From positions 4,526,001-4,590,000 of the forward strand of contig OZ005705.1 of assembly GCA_963930775.1 (NCBI GenBank): 64,000 nucleotides of DNA, read 5' to 3'. Each line of letters begins with the position of its first letter. Position 1 is the first letter of the stretch. This DNA is from Cliona cf. orientalis. Taxonomy: Eukaryota > Porifera > Demospongiae > Clionaida > Clionaidae. This document shows positions 36,354 to 51,300 of this stretch, in pieces. Position numbers and translations under genes: made by a program. The notes beneath the pieces were generated by a model, which made no database searches, was not told the DNA's origin, and saw nothing but the letters and a program-made list of their open reading frames with translations.

Positions 36354-39300
36354 TTAATCAATCATAATAACATCTGCTACCCCTGTAGTCTCATAGTCCT
36401 GATTGCCTAAGTCAGCTGTACTAGTAACTGTCCTTTCCCTCGTCTGACATGAATCTGTTTTATTACTTTGTGTCCGTCTTTTCTTGATTCGTGGCTTGAA
36501 ATCATCTTCATCAGTAGGAGCATCAAGAATCATCTTGGGCAGCACTCTCTTTTTAACACTAGGCCCTGCTCCCGCTGGCATACTATGACTGCTGTCTGAA
36601 GCCAGTTTGTCTGCTCGCTCTAGTGTACTGGTGGTTGATTTACACCTCTTGAAACTCAAAGATTCAGTTTCTCGCACCATATGCTTCATTATCACCCTTA
36701 AAATACCCCTCTTCACCCCAGCTGCCTTTCGTCCAAGACCAATATAACTGATAGTAGAGTAAGGGGTGAAGTGAAATTCTTCCTTCAATACTCCTTCAAG
36801 AACTGCATGCAAAATTATTTCCTCCCGTCGGGTATCAGCATCACATGCAGCCTCGCCAGAGAGGGCCATAGAAACATTGCTAGTCTTCTTTTTCCAAACT
36901 TCAACCAATTTCAATGCAGTAAGCCTCTGCTGCTTCTGCTGAGCTTGCTCAATAATCTCCACTAGTGATTGACAATGGCCACTGACATCATTATCAACAG
37001 CAAAGTAACTGCTGGTACCTGATCTGGCAGCTAGATTGTCAGAAGAATTTGATAGTCTCTGACATATATCACAACTGTTGTTGCAGTCCTCTGGTTTCCA
37101 CTGCTCTTCAAATGAGGAGGCAATCAGTGAACGACGGCAGTGCACTCTATTGAGGCAATATCTGACAATGGTGTAGAGATTCTGAAGGCCTACATAGGGA
37201 TAAACAACATCAAATAAAGCAACACAATCATAATACAGAGTATGTAAATAAAGTATTATTTACACTAAAGTAGTAATAATTAGACCACCAAGCCTGAGTT
37301 GTAAGTACTGCATAAACATTAAGATGACCACATGCAGAGGATTCAGGTAGTCATATCCTTTGCCCTTATAATATACATATTATCACAAGGGCCCTAGGTA
37401 AGGCACAGAGGAAACTATAGCAGTCATAGGTACAAACTTTAATGGAAAGACAATTAAAAGTGACGATAACCTACAAACATGGCAATAACCACAAGAATGC
37501 ATTACGTAATAGTATCATAATATTATGTATGTCAAATCAGCAAATTTAGTACGTGAAGAAAAGAGCGTAGTTGATAGCCAAGTGTGACTAGTGATTGCGA
37601 GGGTTACAGTTTAATTCACACAGCCATTAAGCAAGTAGTCTAATACCTTGACGGCCACCAACCTAAGATGTTTAATAAGATAAAAATTTCCTTTATGAAG
37701 CCACTTAGGCAAAACTTGACACACCGTTTTCATTTGTGATTCGTCTGCTCCATTACTCACTATGGGAAATGCCTGTGCGTGGGCAAACTGTCACCCGGCA
37801 GAGTGATTATTAATTATTTCTTGGGTACTACATGTTGCGCTGTTGACATTGAATGTTGATCTTTTGTGCCAATACTGCAGATATTGATAAGGCTTTAGTT
37901 ATGGTCATCACACTGTACAAAAATCCTACTGCTGCTTGTTCTCAGGTTACGTTATGATGGTCGCCCCTTAGGTTTGGGATTGGTGGTAGATAAACTTTAT
38001 GCCACTGTGATAATACTATTATCAACTTATAGCATTCAGACATTATACAATATGTACGTATGTTATTATGGCTGCTCCTTAGGTTTGGGATTGGTGATAG
38101 AATGTATTTTCATATAAATATTATCTACTTGCATAATATTCCGATATTATACAATGATATAGTGTATATGTGGAAATTTTTGCTAGGAAAAAAAACACCA
38201 ATTTTATCACCTGCTCTCATTGGTGAAAATTTTATCATGCTAATTTTTTTATCCGCTATTACTGATTACAACGAAAAATATTTTTCAGAGCAACAATTTT
38301 CTTATATAGTCCGTGTCCTAACCTGGAGGGCATAAAAGATGTGCTCTCCTACAAGTTCAGAAGACTCACAGTTGATAAGAATTGTTGTGCCGTGTGCACA
38401 AACGAGGTTGCCAGGGCCTAGGGGCCATAGAGATGCATTTTCAAGCTCGAGCAAGCGGCGCAGGTGCCGTGCGTTTCGATAGGCCTGCTTGGCAGGCCAC
38501 CGAGCCTCGAGCGAAGCGAGAGGCGATGTATGCTCTTTGTCATGGTCTGGTGGTAGATTTGACGTTCAAGCGGAGTGAGTACGTTGCCATTACACGGTGA
38601 GCTGCTCTTATAACTAGCTTAGTCTGCAGTGAGGGGTGTGGTCTACACCATAATAGCATAGGTTCAAAGTTTGGAGTCGCTTTCACCTGTGCATGCGCAC
38701 TGTACTCAATTGTACATAGCAAGCTGTTAGTAGTGTTCAGTCCATGATTATGACATCAAACATACTTGTTGCATAGTGAATATTGTTACTGCATTGGCAA
38801 AAATTTATTCTATCACAATATAATGGTAACTGGGCTTGGCGCCAGCAAAATGCCCCCCCCCCCCCCCCCCCCCAATTGGTATCGGAGAAACTAAATTTGG
38901 CGATCTGAATGCCTACCACCATAGGCATGTGTGCTCAATTGGAGTGTTTTTAATTTGGTGATCTACACCGAATTCGTTAAATGGCTAACTATTGATGCAC
39001 TTCTAGTGACTAATGAATTCAATTCAGTATTCATTCCAAGAATGTATAATGCAGCAGCTGGACACCTGCATTCCCTGAGTGGCGAAAGAAGCCGTCAACC
39101 CCCCCCCCCCCCCCCCCCCCCCCCCAACCCCACCAAAAGGGGGAGTGAATGAAAGAATGATCATCTCTGCCTGGGCATTAGAAGTTGAGTGATTGCAATT
39201 CTGTTGATGGTTGTAGGTATTTACTGAAAAGCTGTAGCATGTTCAAATATACCCTATCATCATCATACAAATGTCTGACTCATGCCAAGCATTTCCTCTT

Positions 39301-42300
39301 CTGGAGTCAGTGGACTGTGCTTGAATCCTTCAGGAATGATGATAATGTACATACATGACCTGTAATAACCCTTGAGCTATACTCTCATCCATAATAATCA
39401 TCAAACTAACCTCATAACACTTTGTCCATCCTTCTCCAATCGCCTTCCTACTATAGTCCGACTCCCTGCAGTGCTCAAGATATAACCTACTGGTACCGTT
39501 TTGTTGTTGAATTTATAAGGCGAAAAAGCAAACTGGAATGTGTACTGCCTGCGCCACCAACAACCCCACAACTGAAATGTTCATAAATCCATACTACACT
39601 GTACTTGCCATAAAAAAATCATTTCTAGAAATAAACCACATACTCCTTCAACCTGTATATCCAATGCCGGCTTCCACAAAACCACATGCCTATACTAGAT
39701 ATTCAAAGTGGCCTGCAGTTAACTGAGGAGCTAGCTTCACAAATGCATCTCCATAATGACCATATTTGTGCACACAGCCCTACTGTTGTCACCAATCCTA
39801 GGCATTTAGATAGTGCACCTTCCAGGTTAGGACACAGACAGTGTAAGAGAATCTACCCTTATTTGAAATATTCCTAACGCTGTGTTCAATGGCGATCTGG
39901 AAAACAACACTGCTCTCTATGACAGTATCAATAAATCTGGAGCCATCCACCAAAATTCACTGGCTTGTGGGGGATTAATATGCCTCACTTCTTCCATCCG
40001 TGATTGCATCAGAGAAAAATTGTACTGGCCTTTTCATGTAATATGGACACTACATACCGTTGACATAGTCACGCTTCTTTAGGGCATGCTGCTAATTCAT
40101 TGTCAGGGCAATCAGTACTATTCTTTCGCTTGACAGCAATGCACCATCTGCCAGAGGCGTTGCGGTCCGGCAGGCAACCACCACCCAACCCAAGCCCAGA
40201 GACCTCAATCAAGCAAGAGTTGAACTAGGCTACCCAGCATAGCCCCTTGCATACTATAATAATAGTACACTTCTAGTCTCATTCTGTTATATCTATCATA
40301 GAATAAAGAAGTGGTGGTTATCCAGGATGGGAAATTGAGGCCAAACGGAGATTAGCTATGTGGAGGCAGCAGTTCTCCATGGTAAGAGCTTTGGTGCATG
40401 AAGACATCATAGTGGAGCTTGTTACCAAGAACGGTATGAAGATCTGTATCCATGGAAGTGGCCTCAGGAAGTGTATGGAGTCTTCATCCAGGAAATTCAA
40501 GCAGAGGCTGTCAGGAAGCTGTGGAGATGGTACCAGAACATGGAGAATACAAAAAAGTGGCAGCTTCCTGGCAACTGATTGCTAATGAAATGATTAAACT
40601 TAACCATAGATTCATTAGAGAAATTACTATAAAGCAATGGTTGAAGTGAAGAGTTCGTTGAAGGACGCCATTATGGTAGGACACAATATTTGATCAGGTA
40701 AAGAGTGGCTGGTCTTGCATCATACATTTATACTATGTAACTATATGACAACACACTACTGTATTATGTCCACCTATGCATGGATAAGTTAGTCCTAGGT
40801 GAGCTATACCTTAGTACCAGCAAAGCACCTGACGACTATGAATATTACATTAAATCTAGGGTACTGGCTACCACAATCATGGCATATTATTATCCTTATA
40901 AAGAGGCAATTTTAGAAGTGAAGGAGATATTCAAGGACGCCACTGCAGTAGCTACGGCACAACATAAGGTATGACTTCAAGGCATTGCAGTTGTTGATGT
41001 ACCCAGCATTGAATTGAAGCTTTCTGGCTATGAAATACAAGTGAAGGAGTGCATACAGAACAATGTATCGGTGATTTCAAGACGTTGCAGTTGTCATTGT
41101 ACCCAACTTTGTTGACACAGCAACTAGTAATACAAGCTTAAATTAGTAAGTGATTGTGCCTTTGGGTGGCCACTCCAACAGCATGTCAGGCTTAAGTACC
41201 TTCGACGTCGTGGGAGAGCCCAGGTTGTAAATACCTTTATTGTTTTTCCTATTCATCTTAAACTATTACTTTAGTGCTAGCACTCTTCTTCTTCATACGT
41301 AGTCACTCCGTTTTAGCTTATAAGCGGACATCTGTTATGCTTAGCTGGAGTTTCTATGGACATGGTAATAGTTCTTTCGTTGACTTCAACGATGTCCTTA
41401 ATACTGGACGAAATGCCAGCAATGTGCCGTCAAACCATCGTCAGCCTTGCAGTGATCTAATCGATTGCTGTGATAGCGACGCCTCTATTACATGTGCAGA
41501 GCGTGGTCACTGGTACCATCAGATGGATATGGAGATGCAGATCTTTTTCACTCATACAAACAGTTGGACCACCTTCCCTATGTGCTGGTACTGGCTGGGA
41601 GCTCAAGAGCTGGATTACCGTTCCCAAGGTAATATACACGGACCAAAAGTAAATAATGGTCCTAGTTTAGAGAATTCAATACAGGCTGTGCATTACAGGG
41701 CTGGAATGCATGCCGTGCCAAACCGGACCCAAATCCAAAAAAAAGACTTAGTCCAAAAGGTGTATGCACTCCTATGTCCAGTATAGATTTGATTGACAGT
41801 GAGGATCTTACTCCAGTGATCTTGAGCAAGTCACAAGGTGACTCCTCATCAACAGACCATCTTAGACTTTATGCATCCACTGAGGTAGCCAATCCAGAGC
41901 TGGGGCATAAATCCCAAAAATATGATTTGACTTCAACTATATAGTTTATTTGTAATTCACAATAGGATCCTCCCCCGCTCCCCCCCCCCCCCCCCCCCCC
42001 CCCCCCCAAAAAAACAAAACAAAAATATTCCCAGATCACTTTAGACTATACATCTACTGAGGTGGCCAATCCAGATGAAATTTGGGGCATAAATCCCAAA
42101 AATTATGAGTAGACTTCAACTGTATAGTTTATTTGCATTTCACTATAGGAGCCTCCCCCACAATAAGAATTATTCCCAGATCATTTTAGACAGTTTGCAT
42201 CCACTGAGGTGGCCAATCCAGATGAAATTTGGGGCATAAATCCACAAAAATATCAGATTTAAACTGCATGTAATTATTGACCATTAGAATGAGGCAAGTC

Positions 42301-45300
42301 ATACAAATTTTGATCAAAATCAAAGAGCTCAACATCCGTGAAAAATCACAGCAAAGTTAATGTAATAAGAACAGCACTGATCTATTTGACCACCCTTTAG
42401 TGACTTTCCATTAGAGAAGGAAATTGATAACAGCACATGGTATTAGACATCCACTGAGGTGGCCAATCCAGATGAAATTTGGGGCATATCCACAAAAAAA
42501 TATCAGATTTAAACTGCATGTAATTATTGACCATTAGAATGAGGCAAGTCATACAAATTTTGATCAAAATCAAAGAGCTCAACATCTGTGAAAAATCACA
42601 TTAAAGTTAACGTAAAACTGCTTATAAGAACAGCACTGATCTATTTGACCACCCTTTAGTGACTTTCCATTAGAAAAGGAAATAGATAACAGCACATGGT
42701 ATTAGACATCCACTGAGGTGGCCAATCCAGATGAAATTTGGGGCATAAATCCACAAAAATATCAGCCATTATTGCATTACTAGTATGTGATTATTGACCA
42801 TTAGAAATGAGACAAGTCTTACAAATTTTGATCAAAATCAAAGAGCTCAATATCCGTGAAAAATCACAGCAAAGTTAATGTAATAAGAACAGCACTGATC
42901 TATTCGACCACCCTTTAGTGATTTTCTATTAGAGAAGGAAATTGATAACAGCACATGGTATTAGACATCCACTGAGGTGGCCAATCCAGATGAAATTTGG
43001 GGCATATCCACAAAAAAAATATCAGATTTAAACTGCATGTAATTATTGACCATTAGAATCAGGCAAGTCATACAAATTTTGATCAAAATCAAAGAGCTCA
43101 ACATCCGTGAAAAATCACATTAAAGTTAACGTAAAACTGCTTATAAGAACAGCACTGATCTATTTGACCACCCTTTAGTGAATTTCCATTAGAAAAGGAA
43201 ATAGATAACAGCACATGGTATTAGACATCCACTGAGGTGGCCAATCCAGATGAACCTTATAATATAAATATAATGGACCTCAATCAGGAAAAGTGCCCAT
43301 GTCAAGGCAGTTAACTTGGGAAGTTCGTCCTGGTGAAAGGAACTGAGCTGACCATTATCATATAAACAAAGAGCCTGTTTTTAGCCAAGTTGGGTGTTGA
43401 CATACTGATTTTTGTTGCCCAAGTCAGAAGGTGCCGCTGCACTTACCATACTTAGCTCTACGCCTTAGTCTTCAGTGCCTGAAATGGCAAACCAGTCACC
43501 TTTTCAGCTTAGCCACTCGAGCTACTAGAGCTCCAGTACAGAATAGACTTCTAAAATAATATTATATGATAAATACCTCATCACATCAGCAAGACGAGCA
43601 GCAATACCGTGCTTGCTTGACCTCTTGGGGGTTGATTCCGAAAAGAATTGGCTGATGAGAAACAATCTATGATTCAAGCTTACTCTCTCGCTGTGTATAG
43701 CTTCTCCCAGGGACTGCCATATCCTCTGGTGAATATATCCTTGGCTACACGAGGAAAAGGTTTGCTTTGATTGCTCATCCGCAGAATAAAGCTGGCCATG
43801 GATAGAGTAAATCTATAGTTGCTTCTCTATGCTCATATTATTAGGGTTTATAACTATCGCAACTATCAAACTACCTCCTTAAGTGATTGAAGGGATCCAC
43901 ACATCTGCTTTTCTAAAGCCTAGTTCCAGGTTATTATGGCCCCAGTAAATTCACCCTGCTAGAATGAATATGAACATCATAGGGAGGGTGTGGTACTGAA
44001 ATGCCTCATTTGGATTAATTTAGAATAGAGTAAGCGATCGAATATCGGCCACAACATATATTCGGACGATCATACCTCAAAAATAAAAAGAGCTATGGTC
44101 ATCGCTCTTGCGCCAGAATGTAGCCCAGGCCAAGTGCTAGTTGCGTACCAATCGCGAACTAACCACGCCCAAAACTGTTGGAGCTACAGCAGGAAATGTA
44201 TCCGCGTCCGATTATAGCAAATCACGGACAAGAGTGTCGAATTTCGGACGATTGCTCCACAAGCATCTACAAAAGCGCGGCAAACCGCCACAACTGGGGT
44301 GCAATACCACCTAACCTCCCTCTATCAGACTGGCAAATCTTGGACACGAGCGGTATTGTGGGGTCACGTGACCATACACGGTTGCATATGCACTCCGTGA
44401 TCAATAATCGGACAGGTCAAAGGTCGTCATTTGTTGCATGTGAAGGGGGTTATCACACGCGGTGTTGGAGAAAGAGAGGAGGAGTTGTAAGAATCCACTT
44501 CAATCGCGCTTGATGGACGTGCTAAACGTGAGTATTAGTTGTGTCTATTCAGAAATTTATATTTTTTAGCATTTGCCTGGGTGGGAGGGATAGATCTATA
44601 TAATTTGTGAACATTAGTCGGCTGACCCTGCCATGGGTGCTTAATACGTCAGCAATCATATTAACAATAATACATTTATTCAGGTTTAGTAAAAATGCAC
44701 CTATCAATTTGTGCTCTCACTATCTCCCCCGCCCCGAGAGTAAGACTAGGGATTTGACATTTCCCTCATCAAAGCCCTCTGCAGGGCTGACTTCTTGATC
44801 AAATCCCCCCTACTTTTGAGAGTGTAGAGTAAAGATTACCACTGTCCTATGGCTAGCAGGTTGTTCATAGACTTGCACAGACCCAACACAGATGTAAGGG
44901 TTCATGTCAAATACTCCACCCTGGGGGGGGGGGGGGGGGGGGGGGCTCTCATCAATCCCCTTGTTAAAGCCCCCCATCAGCCTGGGAGGGGGATGGTGAT
45001 TGACAAGCTCGTAATAAATCCAAGTAATTCTAACCACGGGCGCATACTGACTAATTTTCTTTTATAAATGTGTGCAGCTACTTTGGCTGATCATCACTGG
45101 AAGAGAGCCTTTATATTTACCCTGTCTGTGTGAATGCGCAAGGGTAGTAAAGTAATAGGTTTTGTCCGTCTGTCTTCTGTCGTCAGCATGAAAATTGCCA
45201 GATCTTGAGTTCTAAGCATCTGAGCAGCAATGAATCTGTCAAAATTGGCTGGCTTTGAAGTGCTTCGAGTGGCCTTGCAAAGCCCATGAGCGCCACAAAT

Positions 45301-48300
45301 ACTGCATTTTTATTGGCCATGCCTGTCGACTGCAGCCAAGTGCTTGTGCACAACTGGTGTAGTATAATGTGTGGATAAGGTCATCAGCAGATGCATGGAT
45401 TCTGCTGCAGCTGTCATATCTGTGTAGATTGATGCAGCCTGCAGGATGCAGATGCAGCGCATCTGACATTCGCTGTAGAGAGTTCCAGTTTTGTCTATAG
45501 CAAGAGTATGTAATATGCTGTTGTCCATACCAGTAAATCCACATGCGTTTAGAAAGCTTATAGCTTGCTTTAACTGGAATGTGCAACCCTACCTATTAGG
45601 CTACCTGGATGGATAAACATGGCAGCTCTGAAAGTACCGCCTCTGAAGCAGAGAGTTTACAGATCAAAAGGAAACTTTGTATATCCTCCCCTTGATTCTA
45701 AAATACCATGCAGGCCCGAAGTTTATGGAATATGGAGCAATGAAAGTATGGACAAAGCGATTACTGCAGCAGAGAGAGGGACATCAGTGCGGAAGGCTGC
45801 AGAAATGTTTGGGGTACCTCGTTCCACTTTACATGACCATATTAGTGGTAAAGTCGAACTGTATGCCAAACAAGGCCCAAAACCGTATTTGACGACTGAA
45901 GAAGAGGAAGAGCTAGCCAATTTTTTGCTAAGGTGTGCTAGGATTGGATACCCACATATCCGACAGCAAGTGATAGGTCTTGTGCAAGAAGTAGTTAACT
46001 CAAAGGATATGGAAGTTGTTGTTACAAATGGGTGGTGGGAACGATTTCTCCAACGTCACTCCTACCTCACACTGCGAACTGCAGTTCCACTTTCGTACGT
46101 ACGAGCTATGGCCTCAGACAGGGATTCCCTTGAGCGGTACTATGATCTTTTGGAGGAAACGCTAAGAAGTAACGAAATCTTTGATGACCCTACTCGCATT
46201 TTCAATTGCGACGAAACAGGGATGCCTTTAAACCCTAAGCCATTGAAGGTTGTGAGTGAGGTTGGAAATAAAAACCCTTGCAATGTGACAGGCAATCTCA
46301 GGAGTCAGATAACGGTACTGGCATGCACTAGTGCAGCAGGGTATCCTCTTCCTCCCTTCATCATTTTTGATCGTAAAACTCTTACTAAAGAGCTCACAAA
46401 GGGTGAAGTGCCGGGTGCATCATATGGTCTCTCTAGTAAAGGGTGGATGGATGGGGAACTTTTTAAGGATTGGTTTGTAGGGCACTTCCTTAGCTATGCA
46501 CCAAGCTGTCGGCCATTGTTGCTTCTTTTAGATGGGCACTCGTCGCACTTTTGTCCTGAGGTTATAAGGACTGCGGCAGCAGAGGGTACAATAGTGTTTG
46601 CATTGCCACCACATACAACACACTTAAGCCAACCTCTTGACAAGGGTGCATTTGCTCCCCTTAAGATCGAGTGGAGAAAAGCAGTACAGAATTTTATTTT
46701 CAAAAATCCTGGAAGGCAAATTACTCGATATGATTTTTCTGCCTTATTTGCAAAAGCGTGGAGCAATGCTATGACTCTTCCCAACATAGTAGCTGGCTTC
46801 CGTGTTACAGGTGTGTGCCCATTCAACAGGAATGCTGTTTGTCTGCCTTCTGAAGCTCGAACCAAATTTGACCCTGAGGCACTTCCAAAGGCGAGAACAC
46901 TGTTACAGCCATATTCAATTTCAGCCATGATTATGTATCCTCCGTATACCTGATGATCATGGACCAAAAAAGATCCCAAGACTTTCACACATCCACTGAG
47001 GTGGCCAATCCTGACGAATTTTATGACATAAATCCCCTAAATCAAGATTTCAGTACATTATAGTATTAGAAAATTATACGGCCTACTTGCAATATAGAGC
47101 AACCTAGCTACAGAACTAATACCACTCAAACAATAATCTATATCTCCAACAGTTTACACCACAAACAGTGGTTGTTTATGCTACATATAGTTGAGAAAAT
47201 AAAAAAAAATCCACTTTTGTGGTTGAAAGTAGGAATATTGGTAATTACCAAGGCACAAGACAAGCATAATATGGTAACACACATCCACTGAGGTGGCCAA
47301 TCCAGATGAAACTTGTGATATCAATGACAGTATGTCATCTCCTTCTCAAACTCGGAGATTGATCTGGGGATTGTGGTCAGAAGTGATCTGCTATGATCTG
47401 AACACTACAAAAAAAATCAACCAAAGTATATAACTCACTATATTTGATAAGGCAAACACTATCGTCATCTGTATCAGTCAGCCTCAAGAAAATGTTATAC
47501 TTATCCCTAGTGCGTTCACACCTAACTTACTGTTGTCAATTATGGCGACCTCGCTTTCTTAAAGACATAGCTAATTTAGAAAGTATTCAGAGAAGAGCAA
47601 CCAAATACATACTCAGTGACTCTACTGCTAATTACAAGGATAGACTGATTGCTTTGAACCTTTTACCACTCATGTTCTGGTTTGATCTGCAAGACATCAT
47701 GTTCCTCCGGCTGAAATGTTTAAAAGATCCAGAAGATAACTTCAATATTTACAGACACATTACCTTTGTATCATCTGGAACTTGTGCAACAGCTCACAAT
47801 CAACTAAGATCTAATTACAATCGAACATCAACTACCAGACACTTTTATTTCAATAGACTTGTTAAACTATGGCAGCAGTATCTATCATTATCTCTAGGAA
47901 CTCATAAAACACATCTTCAACAACAACTATGGTCCATATTTATTGTCAATTTCAACCCAGATCGAGTCTGTACCTACTAACTAATTTGTTCATGTTAAAT
48001 CAGAATTTCCAGGAAATTATCTAACAAGACCAAGAGCATTCATCAAATCCATTGTACACGCCAGAACCAGATATTAAAAAGAATGGCCATTTCTCATTCT
48101 TTCTTTCTAGTTTCTTGGGCTAGCTCAAGATTGCCTTGACCTCTCATCTTAGTTTACGTATACATTCAATTTGGTAGCGTGCAGTGCAGTGGCACGCTAA
48201 TTTGCAATATCTTGACAGTTATGCAATAGTGGGTGTGTACGGCGTATCTAATATGCCATTTTGTGATATAATGTGCATGCTCACATGGTGAAGTCATGTG

Positions 48301-51300
48301 ACAGCACCCAGGCCTCGGCGATTCCCTAGCGCATGCAGCACTAGTGTATATACTGGATCGATCAAGGATATGAAAGCGCAAGGCTCGAAGAATGGTAAGG
48401 CACTAGGCATAAGTGAGCTACTCGCTAGCGCATGTAGTGCTAGTGCTCCGCTGGATAGATCATTGATATGAAGCCTGCGCAAGGCTCGAGGAGCGGTAAT
48501 GTACAGATTAGCTGCTACCAACAATAAAACTTGGTTTTCTCCCTAAATGGAAGAGTCTCATCGACGCCTAAAGCTGCCTTCTTTGTCAGCCTCATAGGCA
48601 TAGGAAGGTAAGTTAACGAGGGGCGTGGCTACGAATTTTGCACAGATATGATCTTCCATCTTCTACACTGGAATATTGACAGCAATCCATGTAAGATGAA
48701 TTATACTGAGCTGAGAGCAATAAAAAAGAACAGAAACAAGTATAAAAACAATATAGAACACTTGCTTTTTAAGGGGTACAGTGCAAAAACAGTAATATCT
48801 TCCAAATACAAGTCAAGAGTGCTTAACGAACAAGTAAGGTGCATGATAATCAAGAAAAGCAAGTGTAGGGATGTATAGTGGATGTGATTATCCCTACAAA
48901 TCTTGTTTATGTACTTTTTGATCCTGCCATCCCTACTTCATCCTTCAATTATTTTATACTGTTATCATACTTGTACTTTAAAGTGATGCCATTCTCCCCA
49001 CCATGTTTTACTTTTGTTTGTAGCTATCATTTATGCAGCTGATCCTTAGTCTGTCAGTGACTGTTAATTATCAATCACATACACCCATTACAGTGTCATT
49101 CATCTCCACCAATATTCGCGCTAAACCGCTTTACAAGTCGCCTTCTAAACCTGTTTGTAAACCATGTCTGGGAGGTGGTTTCAAACTGGTTTCAAACTGG
49201 TTTAGGATATGTTGCTATACAAACTGTCCATGTGTAAACGCTCTAAGCTGGCTTAAGGCGCTTACATAAGCTGGCTTGGGGCCCTAAACGCGATTAAAGT
49301 GCATTCCAAAGTGGTTTAGTCTAAGCCAGCTTGTATGTGTAAACAAGGCTGTAGAGACGTAGTTCATGCACAAATAGTATCCTGCCTGTCCATTAATACT
49401 GTGCGCATGCGCAGATTGAAGTGGTTGCAGAGGCCACACCCCTCATAACAACCAACTGCTCTGGCTCCAACTATTAAAGTATGCAATGGCGATGTTCACG
49501 CTCTGCTCGAACGTTGCTACCGGACTACTGACAGGTATGACAAAGAGCAGATCACGCCTCTTGCTTTGCTCGAGGCTCGGTGGCTAGCACCAGTGCCTGC
49601 TTAGCAGGCCTCTCAAAACGTGCCGCGCCGATCGTTTGACAATGTGTCTCTAGCTGTAACTATGGCCCGAGGCATTAAGGCCACTCTTCTTTATGCATAC
49701 GGTCCTACAGTTCTGACCAATCCTGAGCCTTGTAGTGCGGACTTTCTCTCCGCCTGTGACGCGCGTTCATAGCAACCGGGCGCATCCAAGACGTGTATCC
49801 ATGCCCTCATGTAATAACACGGACTATATAAGAAAAATGATCGTCTGAAAAATATTTTTCGTTGTATAATATAGTATAATAATATTAAGCAGAGCGTTTT
49901 TTAAAATAATACCCAGTCATGGTGGTCAACCATACACTCAAGAAAGAACTGTCTATAACCTCAGCCATACTACTATACTTATAATATCCAACACTATATA
50001 TGCAAATTAAACAATATCAACTCTGACCTTGCATTAGATTAGATTCATTAATATCCCAGGAAGCAAATTTCATACCTTAAATTAAATCATACTATGTTAT
50101 AGAATATATTCTAAGAAAAGTGCTCCACCTCAGGGTGGCCTTTTCTGTGTAGCTGACAAGAGCACTTCCAGGTAAGGCCACTAGCACACACTAGGACAAA
50201 ATGCCTCCATATAGCTGCTTGTTTTACACCCTTACGTTAGATGGATTCACTAAATACTGTACTTTCTCGTTATTAGGCGTATTTCGCTTATAAGCGCATA
50301 TTCATTATTAAGTGCATGCTATTTTATTGGCCTAAGCACTCGCTATTAGGCACATTTCGCGTATAAGTGCATAATCTTGACCTCAATATCTGCACATTTG
50401 CTAGCTTGCCCAGGGTTCCAGCTTTTCAAGTTAGTCAAAACCACGATGGCTACTGTCGATTCTCAGGTTCTTCCAGCAATGAACGCCATTTTGATGTGGG
50501 CGGACTGTAGCAACAGATACTGCCAACGCGCATGCGTTCTTGATGTAGCTATTTTTAGTTAGGTGCATCTCACTGTTAGGCGCACTTCGCTATTAAGCGC
50601 AGGTTCTCTTCCTGTGAAGATATAAGCGCATGCGCTTAATAACGGGAAAATACGGTATAACTTTACTTGCATGTGCATGTTTTTAAGCAAGGCAAAAACA
50701 CGACCAGTGAATTCAAGCAATAAGCATGTATACCATGTACCAATAAGCTCAAGTACACATATGGGGCTCACCCAATTATTTGTTTACATTGAATATTTTT
50801 TATATTTTTTTAGGATGGTAGCTTTCAAGGAATTCTCAATCAGTACACCGAAATAATCATGCGTAATTGGAAGGGTGTATATATATTTCTCCATACGTAG
50901 TTTGCTGACAGTGAATACAAAACTGTGTGGGCCAGCTTATATCTCTGTTCGCAGATGATTATTGGTTGTAACCAACATGTGTCAAAGTTGTGGGGGTGAG
51001 TTGATGGAATATGCTCTATTGAGCCTCTTATTATTGCGATGTTGTTTCAAGTTAATGCGTGTGATAGTGTGATTATCATATAGCTACAGTATTTGCATTC
51101 ATATACCAGCCAGGCTAAAAAAAACTCGCATGATTTAGGCATCAGATTCTAAGTGCCTTGATCAGGCACTTGCAGTAGTAGTCAATAAAAAGTTAATGTT
51201 CCATTTCGTTGTACAATCGTTTTGAGGTGATAGCGTTTCTGTTTTCACACTGTTTAAGTAGTTCAAGCAATTATCTCGAACAAAAAGCTATCTTCTTGGC

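Noticed and set aside
40318..40974. Possible gene fragment with several short open frames
   Set aside because: Frames are short and switch often; nothing resembles a known family.
41872..43256. CRISPR-like array
   Set aside because: The repeats are 250-260 bp satellite units in a eukaryotic intron, without unique spacers or cas genes.
44178..44513. 111-codon plus-strand ORF
   Set aside because: No recognised domain, no splice context, and it lies in repeat-rich DNA.
46494..46988. 164-codon minus-strand open frame
   Set aside because: It is antisense to the intact pogo transposase.
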